From DASQPR01 sp035713725 (GTDB taxonomy: Bacteria > Actinomycetota > Actinomycetes > Mycobacteriales > Micromonosporaceae), in contig DASTMZ010000076.1 in the NCBI GenBank assembly GCA_035713725.1, forward strand, positions 1 to 56,964: a stretch of DNA of 56,964 nt. Reading direction: 5' to 3'. Made by a program: the position numbers and the translations under genes. This document shows, piece after piece, positions 28,364-36,257 of this stretch. Numbering within the stretch: position 1 is the stretch's first letter; every line of letters begins with the position of its first letter. Below the pieces are notes generated by a model. The model had not been told where the DNA came from. It worked only from the letters and a program-made list of their open reading frames with translations, and did not search any database.

Positions 28364-29041
28364 GTGAGAACGGCGGACATGACGGCGGAACCAACACTCG
28401 GCCGGCTCGAGGTGCGCTTCGCGGTGCACCGCGAGCGGCTGCGCCTCGCCGCCATGCTCGACGAGCTGGCGCCCGAGGAGTGGGACCAGCAGAGCCTCTG
28501 CCCGGGGTGGCGGGTCCGCGACGTGGTGGCGCACACCGTACTCGGGCCACAGACCACGATCGGCGAGCTCATGATCGAGTTTGTCCGGGCACGCGGTGAT
28601 GTGCACCGTATGTCGCTGGACACCGCCCGACGCCGGGCCGAGGCGCCGACCGCGATTCTGGTCGCCGAGCTTCGTGCCGCGGCCGACTCGGACCGCCGGG
28701 TGCCGTTCACCACCGCCCGTGATCCACTCGCCGGCATCCTCGTACACACCCAGGACATCGCGATTCCGCTGCACCGTGCGCTGCCGATGCCGGTGGTTGA
28801 TGCGGCGGTCGCGGCGGCCGGAATGTGGCAGAGCCCGTTCCACGCGACGCGCCGGCGGGTGCGCGGCCTCCGGCTGACGGCGACCGACGTGACGTGGGTA
28901 CGCGGTGACGGCGACCTCGTGCAGGGGCCCATCGAGTCGATCCTGCTCGCGCTTGCCGGTCGGCCCGCCGGTCTGCCCCGACTCACGGGTCCGGGGGTCG
29001 CGATCCTCGCCGAGCGGCTCGACGGGCCGTGCCGTCCGTAA
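28364..29041 (+). CDS. maleylpyruvate isomerase / DinB family protein (mycothiol-dependent type)
   Basis: A 225-residue protein of the actinobacterial maleylpyruvate-isomerase-like group. It has the N-terminal four-helix DinB-like segment (RERLRLAAMLDELAPEEWDQ, CPGWRVRDVVAHTV, with the metal-type His in VAH), a second His region (GILVHTQDIAIPLHRALP) and a C-terminal SCP2-like tail. Members use mycothiol or an unknown thiol cofactor in isomerisation or transfer. I start at GTG 28364 with a GGGGGG tract nearby; ATG 28379 is possible. It is divergent from marR and probably controlled by it. The permease-monooxygenase fusion gene follows in the same direction. Confidence 0.8.
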   Translation: MRTADMTAEPTLGRLEVRFAVHRERLRLAAMLDELAPEEWDQQSLCPGWRVRDVVAHTVLGPQTTIGELMIEFVRARGDVHRMSLDTARRRAEAPTAILVAELRAAADSDRRVPFTTARDPLAGILVHTQDIAIPLHRALPMPVVDAAVAAAGMWQSPFHATRRRVRGLRLTATDVTWVRGDGDLVQGPIESILLALAGRPAGLPRLTGPGVAILAERLDGPCRP

Positions 29042-29175
29042 TCCACCACGGCGACCGCGATGCAATCCTGGACCCACCGGGCCTGATCAGCGCTTGACCC
29101 GGCGCCGCCAGGTGGACCATGCTGCGCGCGGTCATCCTCGCCGGTCGGCCGGCACGTGCAGCAGGAGCGGAGAGT

Positions 29176-32085
29176 ATGGCGGACGACGCGACATCGAGCG
29201 AATCGGCCGGCACCGGCTTCCGCGCCGACGCCGGTAGCCCGGCCAACGCGACAGCCGCCACCCGCGCCGGCGCGCGCAAGCTCACCACGTCGCGCGTCGT
29301 TTTCGTGATCATCGCGGCCGCCGCGCCGATGGCCGCGATGGTCGGCAACACACCGCTGGCGCTGCTCTACGGCAACGGGCCGGGGCTGCCGGCGGCGTAC
29401 GCCATCGCGACCGCGGCCCTGCTCTGCTTTTGCGTCGGGTATGCGGCGATGAGCCGGCGCGTGGTGAACACGGGTGCGTTCTACACGTACGTCGCGCGGG
29501 GCATCGGGAAACCGGCCGGCGTCGGGGCGGCGTACCTTGCGGTGCTGTCGTACACAGTGCTGACCATCGGGCTCTGCGGTGCGTTCGGGTATTTCGTGCA
29601 CATCGTGCTCGGCACCGTCGGCGTGACCGTCGCGTGGGAGATCCCGTCCGCGATCGCCGCCGCGTTCGTCGCGTTCATGGGTTACCGCTCCGCCGATCTG
29701 TCCGCCCGCGTGCTCGGCGTGTTGATGGTGCTGGAGTTCGCCATCCTCATCGTGTTCGACCTCGCGGTGCTCGGCCACAAGGGCGGCGCCGCGCTGCCGA
29801 CGGCCGCACTCGCGCCGCACAACGTGTTCTCCGGCTCGATCGGCATCGCGCTGATGTTCGCGTTCACGAGCTTCGTCGGGTTCGAATCCGGCGCGCTCTA
29901 TGGCGAGGAGACCGCACGGCCGGAGCGCAGCATCCCGCGGGCGACCTACATCGCGGTGGTGTCAGTCGGCGTCTTCTACTTCCTGACCACATGGTTCACG
30001 GTCGGCGCGATCGGCGTGGATCGCACACACGCGGTCGCTGCCGGGCTCGGCAGCAACCTCGGCAACCTGCTGTTCGACCAGGCGCAGACCTACGCCGGCG
30101 AGGTCGTCATGGACGTGATGGGCGTGCTGCTGTGCACCAGCGTGCTGGCGTCCATGCTCGCGGTGCACAACGCGGCCAGCCGCTATCTGTTCGCCCTCGG
30201 CCGGGAGCGCGTGCTGCCCAAGGGCCTGGGCGCGTATCACGGTCGCCACACGTCGCCGCACGTCGGCAGCATCACGATCACCGTCATCACGGTCGTCGTC
30301 GTGGGCGCGTTCGCGGTCGCCGGGCTCGATCCCTACTTGACGCTCGCGGCCAGCATGGTCGGGCTGTCCACGCTCGGTGTGGTGCTGCTGCAGGTGCTTG
30401 CCGCGATCTCGGTGGTGGCGTTCTTCCGGCGGCGGGGCGAGCGCGACTATTGGCGTACCCTCGTCTTCCCGGCGGTCGGCGCGATCAGCCTGCTGGTCGC
30501 GTTCTTCCTCGCCGCGTTCTACTTCCCGACGCTGGTCGGCACGCACAACCCGGTGATCGACGATCTGCCGTGGCTGCTCGGCGTCGTGCTCGCGGCCGGC
30601 GTCGTGGCCGGCGTGTGGATCCGCGCCAACCGGCCGGCGATCTACGGCCAGATCGCGCTATCCCGGTTGCGCGCCCGGCCACGCACGCTGCCGCGGCCGT
30701 CGATCTGGTCGCGACGCTACTGCCTAGTCGGCGCCGGCCCGGCCGGGTTGGTCGCCGCGCGGGCGTTGCGGGCCGAGGGCATCGACTTTGACTGGTACGA
30801 GCGAGCCGACGCGGTGGGTGGCATCTGGAACGCGGACGCGCCCGGCAGCCCGATGTACGAGTCGGCGCAGTTCATCTCGTCGCGTCAGATGTCCGGCTTC
30901 GTGGGCTACCCGATGCCTGACACGTTCGGCGACTATCCGTCCTGGCGTGAGGTCCGTGATTATGTCCGCGCGTTCGCGGCTGCCGAGGGCCTCACCGACC
31001 TCGTCACGTTCGGCACGTCGGTGACGCGCGCGGAACCGATCACGGCAGCGGGCCAGGACCCGCTCTGGCGCGTAACGCTGTCCACCGGTGAGACACGCGA
31101 CTACGGCGGCGTGATCGCGGCACCGGGCGTGAACTGGCATCCGAACCTGCCGTCCTACCCGGGGCTGGAGTCGTTCCACGCCGAGGCGCGCCACTCGTCG
31201 AGTTACCGCTCGGCAGACGAGTTCCGCGGCAAGCGCGTGCTGATCGTAGGCGCCGGCAACTCGGGCGTCGACATCGCGTGCGAGGCCGCTCGGTCCGCGT
31301 CGCAGGCGTTCCTGTCCGTACGCCGCGGCTACCGGTACATCCCGAAGCACATCGGCGGCGTACCCACCGATGCGCTGTTCGCCGGTGTCCTGCCGCCGCC
31401 GGCCGGGATGAGCCTGCCGACCGATCCGGCGAAGTTCCTGGACCGCCTCGTCGGCGACGTGACGCGGCTCGGCCTGCCTAAGCCGGACCACGAATTGCTG
31501 TCCAGCCATCCGATCCTCAACACCGAGGTGCTGACACATCTCGAGTCCGGCGATCTGGTCGCGCGTCCGGACATCGCGCGCTTCACCGCGGACGGCGTGG
31601 TGTTCGCGGACGGTACCAGCGAGCAACTCGACCTGGTGATCTTCGCGACCGGGTACGACTACCTGCTGCCGTTCCTCGAGGATTCGCTGCTGCCGTGGCG
31701 GCACGGGCGGCCTGATCTTTACCTGAACATCTTCAGCCGAGATCACGACGGGCTCGCGGTGCTCGGCTTCGTGGAGTTCGCCGACGCGGCGTACCGGCGG
31801 TTCGAAGAGATGGCGCAGCTCGTCGTCCTCGATGCGACGGCGCGCGAGCTGGGCGGCGACGTGTGGGCGTCGTGGCGGGAGCGCAAGGCGACCGACCGGC
31901 CCGACTTGCGCGGCGGCAAGTCCTATGTGGACTCTCGCCGGCACGCGAACTACGTCGACGCGATGACCTACCAGGTCGTGCTCGCGGATCTGCGTGACCG
32001 CTACGGTCTCGGCGACGTATCGGAGACCGGGCCGCGGCGGCTCGAATCCGCGACCGACGCGCCGGACGCAGCCGTCCCCGCCTGA
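29176..32085 (+). CDS. APC-family permease fused to a flavin-containing monooxygenase
   Basis: A single 969-residue frame with two complete parts. Residues about 40-500 form an amino-acid/polyamine/organocation permease with about 12 hydrophobic segments (SRVVFVIIAAAAPMAAMVGN at the start, FTSFVGFESGALYGEE, HNAASRYLFALGRERVLPKG). Residues about 512-950 form a flavin monooxygenase: FAD loop GAGPAG from 519, an FMO-like FHAEARHSSSY at 667-677 (Ala where Gly is usual), NADPH loop GAGNSG at 692-697, and FATGY at 823-827. There is no stop, frameshift or start-like gap at the junction (about 30680-30725). ATG 29176 has AGGAG eight bases upstream. A coupled import-and-oxidation of an amine or amino acid is suggested; substrate unknown. 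Confidence 0.88.
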   Translation: MADDATSSESAGTGFRADAGSPANATAATRAGARKLTTSRVVFVIIAAAAPMAAMVGNTPLALLYGNGPGLPAAYAIATAALLCFCVGYAAMSRRVVNTGAFYTYVARGIGKPAGVGAAYLAVLSYTVLTIGLCGAFGYFVHIVLGTVGVTVAWEIPSAIAAAFVAFMGYRSADLSARVLGVLMVLEFAILIVFDLAVLGHKGGAALPTAALAPHNVFSGSIGIALMFAFTSFVGFESGALYGEETARPERSIPRATYIAVVSVGVFYFLTTWFTVGAIGVDRTHAVAAGLGSNLGNLLFDQAQTYAGEVVMDVMGVLLCTSVLASMLAVHNAASRYLFALGRERVLPKGLGAYHGRHTSPHVGSITITVITVVVVGAFAVAGLDPYLTLAASMVGLSTLGVVLLQVLAAISVVAFFRRRGERDYWRTLVFPAVGAISLLVAFFLAAFYFPTLVGTHNPVIDDLPWLLGVVLAAGVVAGVWIRANRPAIYGQIALSRLRARPRTLPRPSIWSRRYCLVGAGPAGLVAARALRAEGIDFDWYERADAVGGIWNADAPGSPMYESAQFISSRQMSGFVGYPMPDTFGDYPSWREVRDYVRAFAAAEGLTDLVTFGTSVTRAEPITAAGQDPLWRVTLSTGETRDYGGVIAAPGVNWHPNLPSYPGLESFHAEARHSSSYRSADEFRGKRVLIVGAGNSGVDIACEAARSASQAFLSVRRGYRYIPKHIGGVPTDALFAGVLPPPAGMSLPTDPAKFLDRLVGDVTRLGLPKPDHELLSSHPILNTEVLTHLESGDLVARPDIARFTADGVVFADGTSEQLDLVIFATGYDYLLPFLEDSLLPWRHGRPDLYLNIFSRDHDGLAVLGFVEFADAAYRRFEEMAQLVVLDATARELGGDVWASWRERKATDRPDLRGGKSYVDSRRHANYVDAMTYQVVLADLRDRYGLGDVSETGPRRLESATDAPDAAVPA

Positions 32086-32107
32086 CACCGTGAGTCGGCG
32101 CGGAGGG

Positions 32108-33682
32108 CTACTTAGCCGCGATCAGATCCGCCGCGCGCTCCGCGATCATCAACGTGGGTGCGTTCGTATGACCGCGGTTGATCCGTGGCATCACCGATGC
32201 GTCCGCGACCCGCAGCCCCGCGACGCCGCGCACGCGCAGGTCCGGACCGACGACCGACGCGTCGTCCGCGCCCATCCGGCAGGTCCCGACCGGGTGGTAA
32301 AGCGTCTCCGCGTAGGTCCGCACGAACGTCTCCATCTCGGCGTCATCCCCCGGCCAGCGATCCGGGCGCATCGGCGCGCCCACGTGGACCGCCAACGCCG
32401 GCGCGTCCAGGATGCCGCGCGCGACGGCCAACCCGGCCAGCACTCGCCGCGTGTCTTCGTCGTCGGTGAGGTAGCACGGGTCGATGTCCGGCACCGCAGT
32501 GGGATCGGCGCTCGTTACCGTGATCTCACCGGTGCTGCGCGGCTGCAACAGGATCGACCCGATGGTGAAACCATGTCCCGGCGGCACCGTGAAGCCGTGG
32601 TCCAGGTAGGGCACCGGCGCGAAGATGAGTTCGATGTCGGGCCCGTCGAGGCCGTCCTGGGTGTGCACCATCGCGACGGCTTCGGCGACGTTCGACGAAA
32701 GCATGCCCTTGCGCCGGGCCAGATACTTCACGACCTGCCCGAGCTTTTCCGCGTCCACCATGGTGACCGCGGTCGGCGTGTGGACGATCAAGCCGGTGGC
32801 CAGGTGGTCCTGGAGGTTACGGCCGACTTCGAGGCTGCGTACCGCGACCGGGATGCCCGCCGCGGCGAGGCGGTCCGGGTCGCCGACCCCGGAGAGCATC
32901 AGCAGATGCGGTGAGCCGATCGCGCCGGCGCACAGGATCACCTCGCGGCTGGCGCGTGCCTCGGCCAGCGCCCCGGACTGGTCACGGTACGACACGCCGC
33001 GCGCGACCGCGCCATCCGCGCCGTCCTCGATCACCAGTCGCTCGGCGAGCGAGCCCGTGATGACAGTGAGGTTCGGGCGCTTGGCGGCCGGGTGCAGATA
33101 CGCGTCCGCCGCGCTCCACCGCCGCCCGCTGTGCATGGTCACCGGTGTTCGCGCGAATCCGGTGTTGTCGGCCTCGTTCAACTCGCGCTTGCGATACAGG
33201 CCGTATTGCTCGCACGCGTCGAGAAACGCCTTCGTGAGCGGGTTCGGGTCGCGGAGCTCCTCGATCCACAGTGGCCCGTCGGTGCCGTACGTCTGGTCGT
33301 CGTTGGAGCCGATCCGGCGCTCGATCCGGTGGAAGTACGGCAGGATCTCGTCGTACGACCAGCCGGGCAGGTTCCAGCCGTCGTAGTCGGCGCGGTGTCC
33401 GCGTACCCACATCATCGCGTTGATCGACGACGAGCCACCGAGCACCTTGCCACGCGGCCAGTAGAGCTCGCGGTCGTCGAGGAATTTCTGCGGCCGCGTC
33501 TCGAACGCCCAGTCGAACGGCGTCTTGAACAGCTTGCTGAACGCGGCCGGGATGTGGATCTCCCGCTTGCGATCCGGCCCGCCGGCCTCGATCAGCGCGA
33601 CGGTCACGTTCGGATCAGCGCTCAACCGGTTCGCCAGCACGCAACCGGCCGATCCGGCGCCCACGATGACATAGTCGTACAT
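32108..33682 (-). CDS. GMC family FAD oxidoreductase (choline dehydrogenase-like)
   Basis: A 524-residue glucose-methanol-choline oxidoreductase. The FAD-binding start is DYVIVGAGSAGCVLANRL, followed by the GMC signatures GKVLGGSSSINAMMWVRG and GAIGSPHLLMLSGVG. The C-terminal catalytic region has YHPVGTCRMG and a His-Thr-Asn motif (NRGHTNAPT). It oxidises an alcohol to an aldehyde or acid. Choline-like alcohols are a common substrate class in this subgroup, but polyethylene glycol or other alcohols are possible. ATG 33682 is a clean start. It is convergent with the permease-monooxygenase fusion (22 bp apart), so the two are neighbours but not one transcript. Confidence 0.93.
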   Translation of the reverse strand: MYDYVIVGAGSAGCVLANRLSADPNVTVALIEAGGPDRKREIHIPAAFSKLFKTPFDWAFETRPQKFLDDRELYWPRGKVLGGSSSINAMMWVRGHRADYDGWNLPGWSYDEILPYFHRIERRIGSNDDQTYGTDGPLWIEELRDPNPLTKAFLDACEQYGLYRKRELNEADNTGFARTPVTMHSGRRWSAADAYLHPAAKRPNLTVITGSLAERLVIEDGADGAVARGVSYRDQSGALAEARASREVILCAGAIGSPHLLMLSGVGDPDRLAAAGIPVAVRSLEVGRNLQDHLATGLIVHTPTAVTMVDAEKLGQVVKYLARRKGMLSSNVAEAVAMVHTQDGLDGPDIELIFAPVPYLDHGFTVPPGHGFTIGSILLQPRSTGEITVTSADPTAVPDIDPCYLTDDEDTRRVLAGLAVARGILDAPALAVHVGAPMRPDRWPGDDAEMETFVRTYAETLYHPVGTCRMGADDASVVGPDLRVRGVAGLRVADASVMPRINRGHTNAPTLMIAERAADLIAAK

Positions 33683-33757
33683 GGCTGGTGAAGTTACCGC
33701 ACAGTCACTTGGCGGGCATACCCCTCGGCCTCGGGCGAGTGGCGCGCCGGCCGCAGG

Positions 33758-34888
33758 TCAGCCGCCGAGTGAGCGGACGATCACCGCGTCCCCGGGGATA
33801 CCGAGGTCGTGGCAGCGGCCGTCGACCGAACAGCGTTCGTAGCCGGCGTCGTCCGCGTCGTTGGTATACGGCGCGATGAAGCTCGTCGCCGAGTCCCAGA
33901 ACAGTGGTCGACTCATGCCTCCTGCCTGGTCGAGATTGACCGGCGCCCACCGGCCGGCGTGCAAATCCGCGGCGCGTACCGCGACCACGCCGTGGCCCGG
34001 TGACTGAGTGCCCGGTATAAGGACGACCCACGATCCGTCCGGCGACATGGTCGCGTCCGTGACATCGAGCCGGGCGCAGTAACCGGTGGGTTTGGTTGGG
34101 ATGACCGCCGGCGTCGCCGTGTGGTCCGGCGCTACCAGGTCATAGCAAGCATGCGTCGGCGTCAGCGGCGGCGCATGCTCCGTGTCGATGCTGCGCAGCA
34201 CCTCGCCGTCGGGCGTCACGCCCCAGGCCGTGACGCCGACGGAGCTCGCAAACGGCACAACCGTGCCGGTGCGGATGTTCCACGCCACGCTCGCCTGCGG
34301 CGATGACCCGTCACCGTCATCGCTGATCAGTGCCCAGTCGCCACGGACCGCGATGACGTGCTGGTTGCCATCCCCGTAGGTGTGGAGTTGAGCACCGGTC
34401 TCGATGTCGATGGACCGCAGAGCGACGTTGTTCTGCGCGTCCACCGACCTCACGACCGCGGTGCGACCATCCGTCGAGACCTCGAAGTCGGAGTCGGCCG
34501 ACGTCGCGATCTCCTGGTATGAGCCGCCACGGTGGATCAACCACAGATCGGTGCCGGCAGTGGTCGCGCCCGGCCCGGGATCGACGGTGGCGAGAAAACC
34601 GTCGGGCATGACGGTCAATTCATCGACATGGCGCACATCGATTCCCAACGTCGTCGTGGTGCCGTTGGGCAGGAAGAGGGTGCCGCCAATCAGGACCGTG
34701 AGCTCGGCGCGGCGCGCATCCGACGCCGTAAACGGATGGGGCCGCGTGACGATGACGATGAGCGTGACCAGGAGTGCGATCACGACGGCGGCGGCCGCCG
34801 CGAAGACCCAACCGCGCCGTCGCGGTACCGGCGGTGTGGTCTTGCTGGACGGCGCGAGTCCCGTTGGCTCCACCGCTGCGTCTGTCAT
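33758..34888 (-). CDS. membrane-anchored repeat-type exported protein, paralogue 1
   Basis: A 376-residue protein with a short cytoplasmic N-terminus, one transmembrane helix at about residues 28-50, and a roughly 320-residue exported domain of beta-rich repeats that resembles a beta-propeller/TolB-like fold (MSPDGSWVVLIPG, STDGRTAVVRS, VTPDGEVLRS). It shares with the next gene a highly conserved C-terminus (GHGVVAVRAADLHAGRWAPV, SRPLFWDSATSFIAP, ERCSVDGRCHD) and four cysteines, likely two disulfides. ATG 34888 has GGAGG upstream. Function unknown; it could be a surface sensor or binding protein. Confidence 0.75.
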   Translation of the reverse strand: MTDAAVEPTGLAPSSKTTPPVPRRRGWVFAAAAAVVIALLVTLIVIVTRPHPFTASDARRAELTVLIGGTLFLPNGTTTTLGIDVRHVDELTVMPDGFLATVDPGPGATTAGTDLWLIHRGGSYQEIATSADSDFEVSTDGRTAVVRSVDAQNNVALRSIDIETGAQLHTYGDGNQHVIAVRGDWALISDDGDGSSPQASVAWNIRTGTVVPFASSVGVTAWGVTPDGEVLRSIDTEHAPPLTPTHACYDLVAPDHTATPAVIPTKPTGYCARLDVTDATMSPDGSWVVLIPGTQSPGHGVVAVRAADLHAGRWAPVNLDQAGGMSRPLFWDSATSFIAPYTNDADDAGYERCSVDGRCHDLGIPGDAVIVRSLGG

Positions 34889-34925
34889 ATCGACCCTCCG
34901 GACCCGGAACGTGGCGAGTCGTGGC

Positions 34926-36062
34926 CTAGCTACCGATCGATTGGCCCACCACAGCATTCGCCGGCAGGACGAAGTCGTGGCAGCGGCCGTCGACCGAGCA
35001 GCGCTCGACGCCTGTGTCGCTTGAGTCGTTGGTGAACGGCGCAATGAAACTCGTCGGCGAATCCCAGAAAAGCGGTCGACTCACGCCGTCCGCCTGGTCG
35101 AGGTTGACCGGCGCCCACCGGCCGGCGTGCAGATCCGCGGTCCGTACCGCGACCACGCCGTGTCCGGCGGTCACCGTGCGGGGGATGAGCACGGCCCATA
35201 CGCCATCCGGTGAGACTGTCGCGTCCACGAGGTCGAACATGCCGCAGTATCCCGACGGCGTGGTCGGCACCGCTGCGGCCGCCCCGGTGCCGGTCGCGGC
35301 CACGACGTCAAGACACGCCGGCGACGGCTCGTTCGGCTGGACCGACGGATTGGATGCCACGGCGCGGAGTACGCCGCCGCTCGGCGTCACGCCCAATGGT
35401 GTTACGCCGTAGGACGTCGCGAACGGTACAACCATGCCGGTGCGTACGTTCCAGATCTTGCTGTCACGCCACACGTAGTCGTCGGAGTTGGACCGCAGCA
35501 GTGCCCAGTCTCCGTTGAGCGCGGCCACCGACCAGTTGCCTCCGATCAGCTGAAGAGTCCGTCGTGTTGTCACGTCGATCGACTCGAGCGCGATGCCCGC
35601 GCCGCCGGACGCGGCCACCACCGTCCGACCGTCCGAGGTGACGGCAAAGGCGTTCTCGGCGGGCCTGGCGAGCTGTTCCCACCCGCCGTCCGAGGGAATC
35701 AACCGCACCTCGACCGCGACGCCGGCGTCATCGGGACCCTGGTGATCCACGAGAGCGACCACGCCGCCGGGCACGACGGCCAACTGAGTGATGATGTCGC
35801 CGCCCGGCAGCTTCAACGTCGTTGTCGTCCCGTCCGGCCGGAACAGCGTGTCGCCGACGACCACCGGGACGCCCGCGCGGCGCGCGTCCGCGGTGGTGAC
35901 CGGGCCGGGCGGCTGATTTGCCACCACGATCAGCGTGACCACGAGTGCGACGACGGCCGCCGCGGCGATGGCCGCGATCCATTGACGTCGGTGGCCGCGA
36001 TCGGCGGATTCGGCCTTCGTCGGCGCGTCGACGCCGGACTCAGGCGCTGCAGGATCGGACAT
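34926..36062 (-). CDS. membrane-anchored repeat-type exported protein, paralogue 2
   Basis: A 378-residue paralogue of the downstream gene, 37 bp apart and on the same strand, so a tandem duplication in one operon. It has one transmembrane helix at about residues 28-50 (WIAAIAAAAVVALVVTLIVV) and an exported domain with WD/PQQ-like short repeats (VTSDGRTVVAAS, VSPDGVWAVLIPR, VTPSGGVLRAV). Cysteines match those of the partner (ACLDV, GYCGMFD, ERCSVDGRCHD). GGAGG precedes ATG 36062. No catalytic motif is seen. It is the first gene of the pair; the promoter should lie in 36063-36200. Confidence 0.75.
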   Translation of the reverse strand: MSDPAAPESGVDAPTKAESADRGHRRQWIAAIAAAAVVALVVTLIVVANQPPGPVTTADARRAGVPVVVGDTLFRPDGTTTTLKLPGGDIITQLAVVPGGVVALVDHQGPDDAGVAVEVRLIPSDGGWEQLARPAENAFAVTSDGRTVVAASGGAGIALESIDVTTRRTLQLIGGNWSVAALNGDWALLRSNSDDYVWRDSKIWNVRTGMVVPFATSYGVTPLGVTPSGGVLRAVASNPSVQPNEPSPACLDVVAATGTGAAAAVPTTPSGYCGMFDLVDATVSPDGVWAVLIPRTVTAGHGVVAVRTADLHAGRWAPVNLDQADGVSRPLFWDSPTSFIAPFTNDSSDTGVERCSVDGRCHDFVLPANAVVGQSIGS

Positions 36063-36207
36063 GTGCGCCCTCCGGAACCCGCGAGATTGGCGTCATCGTA
36101 GTGGTTCGATGCCACCGTGGAGGACCGGCGACACGTCGGCATCGCGACACTCGTCGCGGCGGCGGGTGCGGTTGCGTGGTGCCGATGCGGGCGCTGCCGA
36201 CGGATAA

Positions 36208-36242
36208 GCCACGGCGGCGGTCCGGGGGCGACCGCCGCCGTG
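36208..36242 (-). terminator. perfect 14-bp hairpin after the GH18 gene
   Basis: CCACGGCGGCGGTC (36208-36221), a 7-base loop and GACCGCCGCCGTGG (36229-36242) form a perfect stem 15 bp beyond the GH18 stop, between this gene and the paralogue pair. Confidence 0.85.
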
Positions 36243-36257
36243 GTGTTCGGCGTTCGG

